Below are positions 38,911 to 47,700 of a stretch of 64,000 nt of DNA, piece by piece. Both the position numbers and the translations under genes were made by a program. This stretch comes from an uncultured Ruthenibacterium sp. Its GTDB lineage: Bacteria > Bacillota > Clostridia > Oscillospirales > Ruminococcaceae. The notes under the pieces were generated by a model. It was not told the origin of the DNA. It searched no databases and was given only the letters and a program-made list of their open reading frames with translations. Numbering within the stretch: position 1 is the first letter of the stretch; every line of letters starts with the position of its first letter. The stretch spans positions 38,278 through 102,277 of the forward strand of contig CALXBO010000004.1 in NCBI GenBank assembly GCA_944386565.1, in the 5' to 3' direction.

Positions 38911-40707
38911 ATGAATCTGAAACTCAAGCGCGCAAAGGAACTGGCGCAGTTCTTTGCAAAAACAGTGCGCGAAGAGGGCCTGTCGCCCACGATGCACCGG
39001 ACGGCGGGCTATCTGCGCCGCCGCCTCAAGAGCAAGAAGGGACGCTTCTGGCCGTCGAAGGAGCTGTGCGCCGCGCAGCGCGCCGCCGATACGTCCTCGT
39101 GGCCGCGCATTTCGTTCTGCGTGCCGTTCTACAACACGCCGAAAGAGTACCTGACCGCACTGTGCGGCAGCCTTGCTGCGCAGACGTGCCCGAACTGGGA
39201 GCTGTGCGCCGCCGACGCATCGGACGGCGCGCACGCCTGGGTCGGTGAATACCTCAAGAGCCTGCCGAATGTGCGCTACGTCAAGGTGGAAAACCGCGGT
39301 ATTTCGGCCAACACCAACGCCGCCGCGGCGCTGGCGACGGGCGAGTTCCTCGCACTGGCCGACCACGACGACGTCCTCGCGCCGCACGCGGTCTACGAGA
39401 TGCTCGCCGCACAGCAGAAAACGGGTGCGGACTTCCTCTATTCCGACGAAGCGCTGTTCACCACGGATGTGCTGCGCCCGCTGACGGGTCACTTCAAACC
39501 GGACTTTGCGCCCGACTATCTCAACTGCTGCAATTACATCTGCCATCTGGCCGTGTTCCGCAAATCTCTGTTTGACGAAGCCGGCGGGCTCGACCCCGCG
39601 TGCGACGGCAGCCAGGATCACGACCTTTTCCTGAAACTCTCCGAGCGCAGTGTGCCCGTGCACGTGCCGAAGGTGCTGTACTACTGGCGTGTGCACGCGC
39701 AGTCCACCGCGGGCGGCGTGGAGGCGAAGCCCTATGTGGCTGAGGCCGCGAAGCGCGCCGTCTCCGCGCATCTGGCGCGCACCGGCGCGAAGGGCCGCGT
39801 CACGGACGGCCTGTTCCCCAGCACGTACAAGGTGGAATATGAAATTGAAGGCGAGCCGCTCGTCTCCATCCTCATTCCGACGAAGGATCACACGGACGAC
39901 CTCGACAAGGCGCTGCGCTCGGTGTTCGAAAAGACGGATTACCCGAATTACGAAGTCATCGTCATCGAGAACAACTCCACCGATCCCGCGACGTTTGCGT
40001 ATTACGACCGCCTGTGTGCGGACCACGCGAACGTCCGTGTCGTGCGGTTCGAGGGCGGGTTCAACTTCTCCGCCATCAACAACTTCGGCCGCCGCGCCGC
40101 GAAGGGCGAGTATCTGCTGCTGCTGAACAACGACGTGGAGGTCATCAACGGTTCGTGGCTGCGCGAGATGCTCTCGCTGTGCAGTCAGCCGGGCGTCGGT
40201 ATCGTCGGTGCCAAGCTGTACTACGACGACGGGACCATCCAGCACGCGGGTGTCATCACCGGCCTCGGCGGATTCGCAGGACACAGCCACAAGTACGCGC
40301 GCGGCTCTGGTTCGGGCTATATGTTCCGCCTCGCCACCGTGCAGGATTTCTCGGCTGTCACCGCGGCCTGTCTGATGTGCCCCGCCGCCGTGTACGACGA
40401 GGTCGGCGGGCTCGACGAGGGCTACGCCGTGGCGTTCAACGACGTCGATTTCTGCCTGCGCGTGCGCGAAAAGGGCTACCGTGTGCTCTACACGCCGTAT
40501 GCGGAGCTGACGCACTATGAGTCGAAGAGCCGCGGCCTCGACACGAAGGGCGAGGCGAAGGCGCGGTTCGACGGCGAGCGGGCGCGGCTCGAGGGGCGTT
40601 TCGGCAAGGCGCTGCTGCGCGACCCGTATTACAACCCGAATCTGACGCTCGACCGGGAGGATTTCTCGGAGAGCGACATCCTGCCCAAGGAGGAGTTTCC
40701 CGCATGA
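38911..40707 (+). CDS. Tandem-domain GT2 glycosyltransferase (paralogue)
   Basis: A 598-residue enzyme of the same two-domain build as its upstream neighbour: first domain from ISFCVPFYNTP (~67) with LADHDD, second from VSILIPTKDH (~319) with LLLNNDVE. Segments such as HVPKVLYYWR, FNFSAINN and TIQHAGV are shared with the neighbour, so the pair arose by duplication. The two probably add successive sugars of one repeat unit. Start: ATG 38911 behind AAAAGGAG; the longer open frame upstream overlaps the first enzyme and is not used. It overlaps the cyclo-ligase gene by 4 nt. Confidence 0.92.
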   Translation: MNLKLKRAKELAQFFAKTVREEGLSPTMHRTAGYLRRRLKSKKGRFWPSKELCAAQRAADTSSWPRISFCVPFYNTPKEYLTALCGSLAAQTCPNWELCAADASDGAHAWVGEYLKSLPNVRYVKVENRGISANTNAAAALATGEFLALADHDDVLAPHAVYEMLAAQQKTGADFLYSDEALFTTDVLRPLTGHFKPDFAPDYLNCCNYICHLAVFRKSLFDEAGGLDPACDGSQDHDLFLKLSERSVPVHVPKVLYYWRVHAQSTAGGVEAKPYVAEAAKRAVSAHLARTGAKGRVTDGLFPSTYKVEYEIEGEPLVSILIPTKDHTDDLDKALRSVFEKTDYPNYEVIVIENNSTDPATFAYYDRLCADHANVRVVRFEGGFNFSAINNFGRRAAKGEYLLLLNNDVEVINGSWLREMLSLCSQPGVGIVGAKLYYDDGTIQHAGVITGLGGFAGHSHKYARGSGSGYMFRLATVQDFSAVTAACLMCPAAVYDEVGGLDEGYAVAFNDVDFCLRVREKGYRVLYTPYAELTHYESKSRGLDTKGEAKARFDGERARLEGRFGKALLRDPYYNPNLTLDREDFSESDILPKEEFPA

Positions 40708-41261
40708 CAAAGCGCGAGGCACGCGCGTGGGCGCGCGAGACGGCGCGGCGGCTCATCCCGCTGCGGGAGCAGCACGGCCTTGCCATCGCGCAAGCGGTGC
40801 GCTCGCTGCCGGAGTACGCCGCCGCGGACACCGTCTGCGCGTTCTGGCCGATGGAGGACGAGCCGGACATCCGTCCGCTGCTCGCCGCTGTTCGGCGGGA
40901 CGGCAAGACGCTGTGCCTGCCGCGCTGCGGGGAAGACGGCGCGATGACGATGCACGCCGTTCCGGACGCGTTCGCCCTCGCGCCCGGCGCGTACGGCATC
41001 CGGGAACCGGAGGCGGACGCGCGCGAAGTGCGGCCCGAAGAGATCGGCCTGTGCCTCGTCCCGTGCCTTGCGGCGGACGAGACCGGCGTGCGGCTCGGGC
41101 GGGGCAAGGGCTATTACGACCGCTTTGTGCCGTCCCTTCGCCCCGGCGCGGCTCTTCTTGTCTGCCGCACGGCACTCATCGCGCAGGAAATCCCGGCACA
41201 GGCGCACGACGCGCGCTTCGCACGGGCGGTCACCGAGTGCGGCATCCGCAGATTCCCTTGA
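40704..41261 (+). CDS. 5-formyltetrahydrofolate cyclo-ligase
   Basis: A 185-residue enzyme that converts 5-formyl-THF to 5,10-methenyl-THF with ATP. The signature RLGRGKGYYDRF is at about residues 131-142, and CLPRCG and the basic N-terminus (KREARAWARE) fit the family. The ATG at 40704 overlaps the stop of the glycosyltransferase gene (ATGA), so it is coupled to the polysaccharide operon with no functional link apparent. The promoter of tRNA-Thr overlaps its last codons. Confidence 0.94.
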   Translation: MTKREARAWARETARRLIPLREQHGLAIAQAVRSLPEYAAADTVCAFWPMEDEPDIRPLLAAVRRDGKTLCLPRCGEDGAMTMHAVPDAFALAPGAYGIREPEADAREVRPEEIGLCLVPCLAADETGVRLGRGKGYYDRFVPSLRPGAALLVCRTALIAQEIPAQAHDARFARAVTECGIRRFP

Positions 41262-41286
41262 CAAACGGCGCGTGCTCCGGTATAAT
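41258..41286 (+). promoter_or_regulatory. Consensus promoter of tRNA-Thr
   Basis: Perfect TTGACA (41258-41263), 17-nt spacer, perfect TATAAT (41281-41286). The -35 overlaps the stop codon of the preceding gene. Confidence 0.95.
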
Positions 41287-41316
41287 AATCTCGCGTCAAT
41301 TTTACGCCGTTTGTAT

Positions 41317-41392
41317 GCTGGTGTAGCACAGCTGGTAGTGCAGCTGATTTGTAATCAGCAGGTCGGGGGTTCGAATCCGTCCACCAGCTCCA
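41317..41392 (+). tRNA. tRNA-Thr (anticodon UGU)
   Basis: Seven-base acceptor stem GCTGGTG/CACCAGC, anticodon stem GCTGA/TCAGC with loop TTTGTAA giving anticodon TGT (41350-41352), T-loop TTCGAAT, discriminator T, and an encoded CCA end (41390-41392). Confidence 0.97.
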
Positions 41393-41440
41393 AAAACCAC
41401 GCTGCTTCGATGATTTTTCATCGGCAGCGTGGTTTTTCTT
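41393..41440 (+). terminator. Intrinsic terminator of tRNA-Thr
   Basis: AAAACCACGCTGC pairs with GCAGCGTGGTTTT around a small inner hairpin, followed by a T-rich run. Confidence 0.88.
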
Positions 41441-41454
41441 TTTTGCCCGAGACG

Positions 41455-41492
41455 AAAAAACGCCCCGCGGACATTTGTCCGCGGGGCGTTTT
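41455..41492. terminator. Intrinsic terminator downstream of ridA
   Basis: CGCCCCGCGGAC (41461-41472) pairs with GTCCGCGGGGCG (41477-41488), with six A residues on the left (T-run for the minus strand) and TTTT on the right. Confidence 0.93.
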
Positions 41493-41507
41493 CTGCAGTT
41501 TTGCGGT

Positions 41508-41885
41508 TTACAGGACGGCGACGGCTTCGATCTCGACGAGGGCGTCCTTCGGCAGGGCGGCCACCTGGAACGCGGCGCGCGCAGGGTAGGGCTCTGCGAA
41601 AAACTCGGCGTACACCTCGTTCATCGGGACGAAATCGGCGATGTCCTTCAGCAGGACGGTCGTCTTGACGACCTTGGACATATCCGCGCCCGCGGCCTCG
41701 AGGATGCTGCGGATGTTCGTCAGCGACTGGCGGGTCTGCGCGCGGATTTCGTCGCCCGCAAATGCGCCGGTGGCGGGGTCAATGGGCAGCTGGCCGGACA
41801 CATAGATGGTGTCGCCGCTGCGGACGGCCTGAGAATACGGGCCGATGGCGGCCGGAGCGTTTTTGGTGGAAACAGCAGTGTTCAT
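41508..41885 (-). CDS. ridA: RidA-family enamine/imine deaminase
   Basis: A 125-residue RidA (YjgF/YER057c) protein. It hydrolyses reactive 2-aminoacrylate-type enamines made by PLP enzymes. Family segments are [41 protein letters not shown], and [21 protein letters not shown], which includes the conserved Arg and Glu of the active site. It is a soluble trimer in relatives. Start: ATG 41885 with AGGAGG upstream. It lies 39 nt after the zinc-ribbon membrane gene at 41925 and is probably in the same minus-strand operon. Confidence 0.96.
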   Translation of the reverse strand: MNTAVSTKNAPAAIGPYSQAVRSGDTIYVSGQLPIDPATGAFAGDEIRAQTRQSLTNIRSILEAAGADMSKVVKTTVLLKDIADFVPMNEVYAEFFAEPYPARAAFQVAALPKDALVEIEAVAVL

Positions 41886-41924
41886 TGGATCATTCCTCCT
41901 GAGGGTGTATTGGGGGCGGCAGGG

Positions 41925-42287
41925 TCAGCGCCGGAGGCGCTTGCCGCATTCCGTGCAGAATTTCTGGCCCTGCTCGACGCGCAGCGCGCCGCAGTGCGGG
42001 CAATACAGCGCCTGTGCGGGCTCGGGCTTTGCCTGTGCGGGTTCGGGTGCGGGAGCGGGCAGCTCGGGGCGCGGCTCCGGCTTCACGTCTGCGCCTTCTT
42101 CGGGACGCAGCGCGAGGAACCCCAGCTCCAGCACGATCAGGCCGAGGGCGATGCCGGTCAGTGCCGTCTGCATGCTGCGCTCAAAGACAGCGAGCACGAC
42201 GGCGGCGATGAGAATGAGCATGCCGCAGGCGGGCATGACGCGCAGTGCGCGGCGCAGCGCGGCGTTCAGTTGATTCCAGTTGATCAT
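41925..42287 (-). CDS. Small membrane protein with C-terminal zinc ribbon (120 aa)
   Basis: Two transmembrane helices (~17-34 and 41-60), a Pro/Glu/Ala-rich linker (~62-92), then a C-terminal zinc ribbon, CPHCGALR and CTECGKRL. The ribbon would face the cytoplasm. I do not recognise a named family. Start: ATG 42287 behind AAGGAGG. It is the second of two adjacent zinc-ribbon membrane genes on this strand, which suggests related jobs; a third such protein is encoded at 31468-32859. Confidence 0.82.
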   Translation of the reverse strand: MINWNQLNAALRRALRVMPACGMLILIAAVVLAVFERSMQTALTGIALGLIVLELGFLALRPEEGADVKPEPRPELPAPAPEPAQAKPEPAQALYCPHCGALRVEQGQKFCTECGKRLRR

Positions 42288-42329
42288 GACGATTCCTCCT
42301 TCCCGGCGGACGCTTTGTCCGCCCGGGGA

Positions 42330-42602
42330 TCATTTTCGGGTGACGGCAGAGCCGATCTGTGCGCCGAGACGCGCGGACGCCTGACGCACTCCGGGGATGG
42401 CAAGGGCTGCCGCAGCGCACACGACGGCCGCTGTCACGGCTGCGGCGGAGACGAGCGCGCGCCGGGTCTGCCGCGCGGGCCGCGCCGCCCGGCGGGAGGG
42501 CGCTGCGCCCTTGCGGGCAAAGCAGGCCTCCGGCAGTTTCTTGCCGCAGTAGATGCAAAAGCGGGTGGGGCGGATGCTCCTTCCGCAGTTCGGACAATAC
42601 AT
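42330..42602 (-). CDS. Small zinc-ribbon membrane protein (90 aa)
   Basis: An N-terminal zinc ribbon (CPNCGRSI and CIYCGKKL, residues 3-20), a basic stretch, then one hydrophobic helix (~49-70) and a short tail. No family name can be given. Start: ATG 42602 behind GGAGG; the longer open frame that continues upstream has no ribosome site and would cross the promoter. First gene of the minus-strand operon that also holds the 120-residue zinc-ribbon protein and ridA. Confidence 0.8.
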   Translation of the reverse strand: MYCPNCGRSIRPTRFCIYCGKKLPEACFARKGAAPSRRAARPARQTRRALVSAAAVTAAVVCAAAALAIPGVRQASARLGAQIGSAVTRK

Positions 42603-42642
42603 GGCAGATTCCTCCGATGGAATGACACTTATAATTACCATT

Positions 42643-42651
42643 ACTATAGCA
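42643..42651 (-). promoter_or_regulatory. Extended -10 promoter of the zinc-ribbon/ridA operon
   Basis: Minus strand TGCTATAGT: -10 TATAGT with TGC extension, 41 nt upstream of the start. The -35 is weak. Confidence 0.55.
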
Positions 42652-42712
42652 GAAAATTGTCGGTTTGAACAGAAGTTTTGCAAATTTTGCAAAAGCGCCG
42701 TGCTTCGCGCCC

Positions 42713-42741
42713 TTGCGCGGAGCAGGCGGATGTGCGATAAT
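42713..42741 (+). promoter_or_regulatory. Promoter of the 129-aa unknown gene
   Basis: TTGCGC (42713-42718), 17-nt spacer, GATAAT (42736-42741) with a TGC extension. Confidence 0.6.
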
Positions 42742-42771
42742 AAAACACATGACAAATCGGGGGTGACAGCA

Positions 42772-43161
42772 ATGGAATTCACAGCGCAGTGCGCGCGTTC
42801 GGTCCGGCTCATCACGGGGCAGGAACAGGAGGGGGAGATCCCCGCGGCGGTCGAGTACAGGCGGAAGCACGGCAACGGCTATCTGCCGCTGTATCTCGTC
42901 CCGGACGGCGAGCTGGCGCAGTCCGGCGCGGTGGGCGTGAAGCTGCTGCAGGGGACGGACGGTGCGTGGAAAGCCGTTCTCTATGCGGCGGACAACACCC
43001 GAACGGAGTGGGATGTCACGCCTCAGACCGTCGACGCGCTGTTTGAGCTCGGCGGCATCACAAACCCCATCTACGCGCCGGAATTCATCGCGTCGCCCGA
43101 GCAGGAGCGTCAGGCGAACGCGGAGGCGGCGGGAGCGTCTCCCGACGCGGCGCCGTGGTGA
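42772..43161 (+). CDS. Hypothetical protein (129 aa)
   Basis: A soluble, acidic protein of mixed alpha/beta character with no signal peptide or membrane helix. It contains VEYRRKHGNGYLPLYLVPDGEL and a C-terminal Ala/Glu-rich tail. I do not recognise it. Start: ATG 42772 with GGGGGTGA 4-6 nt upstream; the open frame before it includes the promoter. It is monocistronic, with its own promoter and a convergent terminator. Confidence 0.72.
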   Translation: MEFTAQCARSVRLITGQEQEGEIPAAVEYRRKHGNGYLPLYLVPDGELAQSGAVGVKLLQGTDGAWKAVLYAADNTRTEWDVTPQTVDALFELGGITNPIYAPEFIASPEQERQANAEAAGASPDAAPW

Positions 43162-43168
43162 AAAGAAA

Positions 43169-43206
43169 ACAGCCCTGCATCGTCTCCGATGCGGGGCTGT
43201 CTTTAT
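43169..43206. terminator. Bidirectional intrinsic terminator
   Basis: ACAGCCCTGCATCG (43169-43182) pairs with CGATGCGGGGCTGT (43187-43200). It lies between the unknown gene and the convergent DegV gene. Confidence 0.88.
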
Positions 43207-43213
43207 TTCGAAA

Positions 43214-44065
43214 TCACTCTTCTTCCTTGGAGAAGAATGCGATGCCGCACGCGCCGGGGCCGGCATGCGTGCCGACGACCGAGCCGATGATGCGCAGCAC
43301 GGGTTTGTTCAGATGCAGGTTCTGCGTGATATAGCGGATGAACGGCTCCACGGCCGCGCGGCGGCCGGTGTAACCCAGCATGACGGGATAGCGCTCGTCA
43401 ATGCCGCCCACTTTGCCGATCTGCTTGAAGATGGCCACATATGCGCCCGGCAGGCCGCGCGCCTTGTCGGTCAGCGCCAGCTTGCCCTCTTCATTGATGC
43501 TGATGACGGGCTTGATGCCCAGCAGGCCGCCCGCGATGGCCGCGGCGCCCGACAGTCGGCCGCCCTTGTGCAGATATTTCAGCGTGTCCACAAGGGCAAA
43601 CAGATGCACGCGCTCACGCGCTTTCTCCAGGTCCTCCGCGATCTCGGCAGCGCTCATGCCGCTGCGGGCAAGATCGACGGCGCGGCGCACCAGAAGCTGT
43701 GCCGCCAGTGTGACGTTTTTCGAATCCACCAGATAGATGCCGTCGTAGTCCGCTTCCTCGCGGGCGATGGCCGCGCTCTGGTACGTGCCGGACAGCGCGC
43801 TCGACAGCAGCACACAGACCATCTCGTCGCCGGCATCCCGCGCGGCTTCAAATTCCTTCAGAAACGCCTCGGGGGTGGGCTGGCTCGTCGTGGGCAGCTT
43901 TTCGGCCGACTCGAGCTGTTCAAAAAACTCTTCCGGCGTCAGGTCGATGCCGTCCAGATAGTGCTTCTCGCCGAAATTCAGCGTCAGAGGCACGACGATG
44001 ACACCCAGTTCTGCAGCGTCCTCGTGCGTCAGGTCGGCGGTGGAATCCGTCAAAATGCGTACCAT
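43214..44065 (-). CDS. DegV-family fatty-acid-binding protein (FakB-like)
   Basis: A 283-residue DegV protein. VRILTDSTADL at the N-terminus, SSALSGTYQSA (fatty-acid carboxylate binding region), LVDSKNVTL and TLKYLHKGGRLSG are the family landmarks. DegV/FakB proteins hold a fatty acid while the kinase FakA phosphorylates it, feeding exogenous fatty acids into phospholipids. FakA is not in the window. Start: ATG 44065 with GAGAGGAG upstream. It follows a MarR gene by 58 nt on the same strand, which suggests co-control by fatty-acid supply. Confidence 0.93.
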   Translation of the reverse strand: MVRILTDSTADLTHEDAAELGVIVVPLTLNFGEKHYLDGIDLTPEEFFEQLESAEKLPTTSQPTPEAFLKEFEAARDAGDEMVCVLLSSALSGTYQSAAIAREEADYDGIYLVDSKNVTLAAQLLVRRAVDLARSGMSAAEIAEDLEKARERVHLFALVDTLKYLHKGGRLSGAAAIAGGLLGIKPVISINEEGKLALTDKARGLPGAYVAIFKQIGKVGGIDERYPVMLGYTGRRAAVEPFIRYITQNLHLNKPVLRIIGSVVGTHAGPGACGIAFFSKEEE

Positions 44066-44123
44066 ACTCGTTTGCTCCTCTCAAAATCAAAGCGGTGGGG
44101 TGCGTTCCTCCGGCCCGTGCCGG

Positions 44124-44567
44124 TCACAGAGTGTTGAAAAAGCTGCGCAGGGAACCGAGCGCTTTCGTGAACGCGCGCAGTTCCTCGTCGGTCAGGCGTT
44201 CGGTCGCGCCCGTGACCAGCGCCCGGTGAAACTCCGCATGGCGGCGCAGCGCGGGCAGCGCTTTGTCCGTCAGACGGACGATGACGCGGCGGCGGTCGGC
44301 GTCGTCGCGCTCGCGGCGCACATAGCCCTTTTGCTCCAGCGTCTTCACGGCGATGGTCAGCGTGCCGCTCGTGACGCCCAGCGCGGCCGCCACGTCGGCC
44401 ATCGTGCCGCCGCGCTCTTCGGAGACGCGCTGGACGGTCTCCAGCACGTGCAGCTCCGTCAAAGACAGGCCGGTCCGCTCCTTGCGCAGGCTGCGCTCTT
44501 CCAGACGGAGAACGTCGTTGAACACGTCCACCAGGAATCCGTTGATCGTCTGCTGCTGCTGCGTCAT
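44124..44567 (-). CDS. MarR-family regulator, possibly FabT-like
   Basis: A 147-residue winged-helix repressor. The recognition region GVTSGTLTIAVKTLEQKGYV and the wing RERDDADRRRVIVRLT are clear. Start: ATG 44567 behind AAGGCGGTG; the longer open frame upstream lies over the promoter. A perfect 13-bp palindrome, TTTGAAGTTCAAA, lies between the -10 box and the start codon, in the style of FabT sites, so it probably represses itself. The DegV (FakB-like) gene downstream strengthens a fatty-acid link. FabT identity is inference. Confidence 0.9.
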   Translation of the reverse strand: MTQQQQTINGFLVDVFNDVLRLEERSLRKERTGLSLTELHVLETVQRVSEERGGTMADVAAALGVTSGTLTIAVKTLEQKGYVRRERDDADRRRVIVRLTDKALPALRRHAEFHRALVTGATERLTDEELRAFTKALGSLRSFFNTL

Positions 44568-44584
44568 GGGACACCGCCTTTTTC

Positions 44585-44597
44585 TTTGAAGTTCAAA
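44585..44597. promoter_or_regulatory. Candidate MarR/FabT-type operator
   Basis: TTTGAA-G-TTCAAA, a perfect inverted repeat just downstream of the MarR gene -10 box (44601-44606). Confidence 0.7.
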
Positions 44598-44600
44598 AGA

Positions 44601-44629
44601 ATCATACGCGCCGCGTGCGGAAAAGTCAA
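44601..44629 (-). promoter_or_regulatory. Sigma-A promoter of the MarR-DegV operon
   Basis: Minus strand: TTGACT (44624-44629), 17-nt spacer, TATGAT (44601-44606). Confidence 0.85.
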
Positions 44630-44640
44630 GGGGAAAAGAG

Positions 44641-44690
44641 AAACGGCGGCGCAAATGCGGAAAATATCCACATTCGCGCCGCCGTTTTGC
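44641..44690 (-). terminator. Intrinsic terminator of the ABC exporter operon
   Basis: AAACGGCGGCGCAAATG (44641-44657) pairs with CATTCGCGCCGCCGTTT (44670-44686, one mismatch). On the minus strand it is followed by CTCTTTT. Confidence 0.82.
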
Positions 44691-44715
44691 GGCAAAACTG
44701 GTGCAAATGCCGGAA

Positions 44716-47700
44716 TCATTCCGGCGCTTTCAGGCTCTCCACCATGCTGATGGCGCGCAGCTTGCGCTTCATCACGAGGTTGACGAGCAGGGAGAACACC
44801 ACGGTCAGCACGGCGGCCAGAACGAAGCTCAGAGGCTTGATCTCGCGGCCGAACATCACCATGTCCACCTCGACGGTGCGCATGATGAACATGTGCAGGA
44901 AGATGCCTCCCACAAGCCCCAGCGCCGTGCCGATGGCGGTGAGCACGTGCGATTCGCGGTAGATGTACGCCTCGACCTCCGGCTCGTAGAATCCGAGGAC
45001 CTTGATGGTCGCGATCTCCTTCTGGCGCTCGGCGATGTTGATGTTCGTGAGGTTGTACAGCACCACGAACGCCAGCATGCCCGCGCACAGGATGATGACG
45101 TACACCACGTAGTTGATGCTGGCGATGGTCTCGTCCAGACTGGTGCGCATCGTGGAGACGGGCGTCAGGCCCGCCACACCGTCGACGGCGAGGATCGCCT
45201 CGGAGAGCGATTCCTCCATTTCCTCCGTGCCGTCCGGCAGGATGCCCAGCACGGAGTTCATCTCCGCGTCCTTGCCGAACGCGTCGCGGTAGGAGTCCGG
45301 CGTGATGTACACGTAGTTCTCCACGTAGTTCTCGGCAATGCCCATGACGGTGAACGTTGCGGCGTCGCCGTCGCTGTTCTCAATCTCCAGCTCGCTGCCC
45401 ACGGAGAGCCCGCGCTCTTCGGCGAACTTCTCCGTCACGACCACGCCGCCGTCCGTCAGGGCGATGGAGGCGCCGCTGCGGCGCTCGTGCAGGTCGATGA
45501 ACTGGGCGAACTGCGCGGTGTCGCCCGGGACGAAGAGATACACGCTGAATTCGCGGTCGCCGAGGTCGACGGATACGCGCTGCTGGCTCGCGGCCATGTA
45601 GTTCTTCACGCGGGCGGTGTCGCCCATTGTATCCTGAAATGCCTCGTCTTCGAGCGCGTCCTCGTCGCTGAGCGTCACGACGAAATCATAGGTGAAGATC
45701 TTGTCGAACTGGTTCGAGATGATGTCGCTGATGGAATCCTTCAGGCCGAAGCCCGTCACCAGCAGCGCGGTGCAGCCCGCGATGCCGGTGACCGTCATGA
45801 AGAACCGCTTTTTGTAGCGGAACAGGTTGCGGGCCGTCACCTTATGGGTGAATTTCATGCGCCGCCAGATGGGTGTGACGCGCTCGAGAAGAATGCGCTT
45901 GCCCGCGGCGGGCGCTTTCGGCAAAAGCAGCTGCGCCGCGCATTCGCGGAGCGTCTGCCCGCAGGCGTTCAGCGTGGCGAGACTCGTGCACACCAGCGCC
46001 GCGCCCACGCCGAGCGCCGCCAGCTGCGCGTGGAATACACACTGGAACGTCGGGATGGAGTACATCGTGCCGTAGGCGTTCCAGATGACGAGCGGGATGG
46101 CGGTGAAGCCGAATGCAAGCCCGGCGACGTCGCCCACAAGCGTGGCCACCCACGCGTAGAACAGATATTTGAACATGATCTGCCAGCGGCTGTACCCGAG
46201 CGCCTTGAACGTGCCGATCTGCAGCCGCTCCTCGTCGACCATGCGCGTCATCGTCGTGAGCGCCACGAGCGCCGCCACGAGGAAGAAGAAGATGGGGAAC
46301 ACGGTCGTGATGGCTTCGAGCTTGTCAATGTTCGACCAGTAGGCCGACACGCCCGCGTTGCCGGAGCGGTCGAAGACATACCACTCGGGAACTTCCAGCT
46401 CGGCCAGCTCCTGCTCGCCGTCCGCGATCTGCTGTTCGGCGTCCGCGAGTTTCTGCTCGGCGTCGGCCTTCTGTTCGGCGTATTCGGCCTCGCCCTGCTC
46501 CAGTTCGGCGCGGCCGTCCTCGAGCTGCTCCATGCCGTCCTCGTACTGCTGTTTGGCGGAGTCCAGTTTGGACTGCGCGAGGTCGAGTTCCAGCTGTGCC
46601 AGACCCGGCGCGAGGCTCAGCGACGTCTCGCCCGAGGCGATCTGCTTCTCCGCCTCGGTGATCTGCTTTTTCGCATCCGCCATTTTCTGTTTCGCGGCCG
46701 CGAGCTGCGCTTCGCCCTCCGTGATGAGCGGCTCATACTCCGCGATCTGGCGGTTGGCCTCGTCCAGCTGCGCGCGCGCCTCCGCGACGCCCTGTTCGGC
46801 GGCGTCGTACGTCTGCTTGGCGGCGTCGGCCTGTGTGCGCGCGCTCGACGCGGCGGAGTCCAGCCCGTCGAGACGCGCCTGCTCGGCGTCCGAAGCGGCT
46901 TTGGCCGTGTCATACGCGGCCTGTGCCGTCTGCTCGGCGGCCTGCGCGGCGGCGTACTGCGCCTGGAGATCCGGGTTCTCCGGATCTTCGGCGAGCTGTG
47001 CTTCCAGCGCTTCGCGCTCGGCCTTCTTCGTCTCATATTCGCTCTGTGCCGCGGCCGTGGCGGCGTTCAGGTCGTTGATATTGCTGGTGTCGTGCGCCTG
47101 CTGCGCCGTCTGTTCGGCGCTCTGCGCGGCCTGCTCGAGCGCGTCGGCCTGTGCCTTCAGGGACGGGAGCGCCTGTTCGCCCTGTGTGACGGCGGACTCC
47201 AGCGTCGGAAGAAGCTGTTTTGCCACCTCGAGCTGCTGTTTGGCTTCGTTCAGCGCCTGTTCCTGCGTCTCGATCTCCGCGAGACCGTCCTCATACTGCG
47301 CTTTCGCGTCGATCAGCGCGGTCTGCGCGGCGGCGAGTTCCTGCTGCTTCTGGCTCAATGTTCCGGGCAGCGATTCCCGGTTTGCCTCAAGCTCTTTCTC
47401 GCCGCTGTCGATCTCGTTTTTCGCGCTCTCGAGCTTGGCTTCGTTCTCCTCCAGCTCGGCGCGGCCGTCCTCGAGCTGCTGCTCGGCGTCGGCCAGCTTT
47501 TCGTCAGCCTCGGCGCGCGCGTCCTCCAGTTCGGCGCGGGCGTCGGCCAGCTCCTGCTCGGCCTGCTCCTTCACTTCCGTGTAGCGCGCTTCGCACCGCG
47601 CGCCGCTGATCTCCTCGATGCGCTCGGCCACGGCGTCCACAGCGTTCTGGTATTCGTCCGACGCCGCGTTCAGCTCCCGCGCGCCCTCCACGGTCACGAA

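Noticed and set aside
46388..47580. Repetitive DNA in the permease gene as a CRISPR or tandem-repeat array
   Set aside because: The repetition is codon-level (Ala, Glu, Gln, Lys) from the coiled coil; units vary and there are no spacers.
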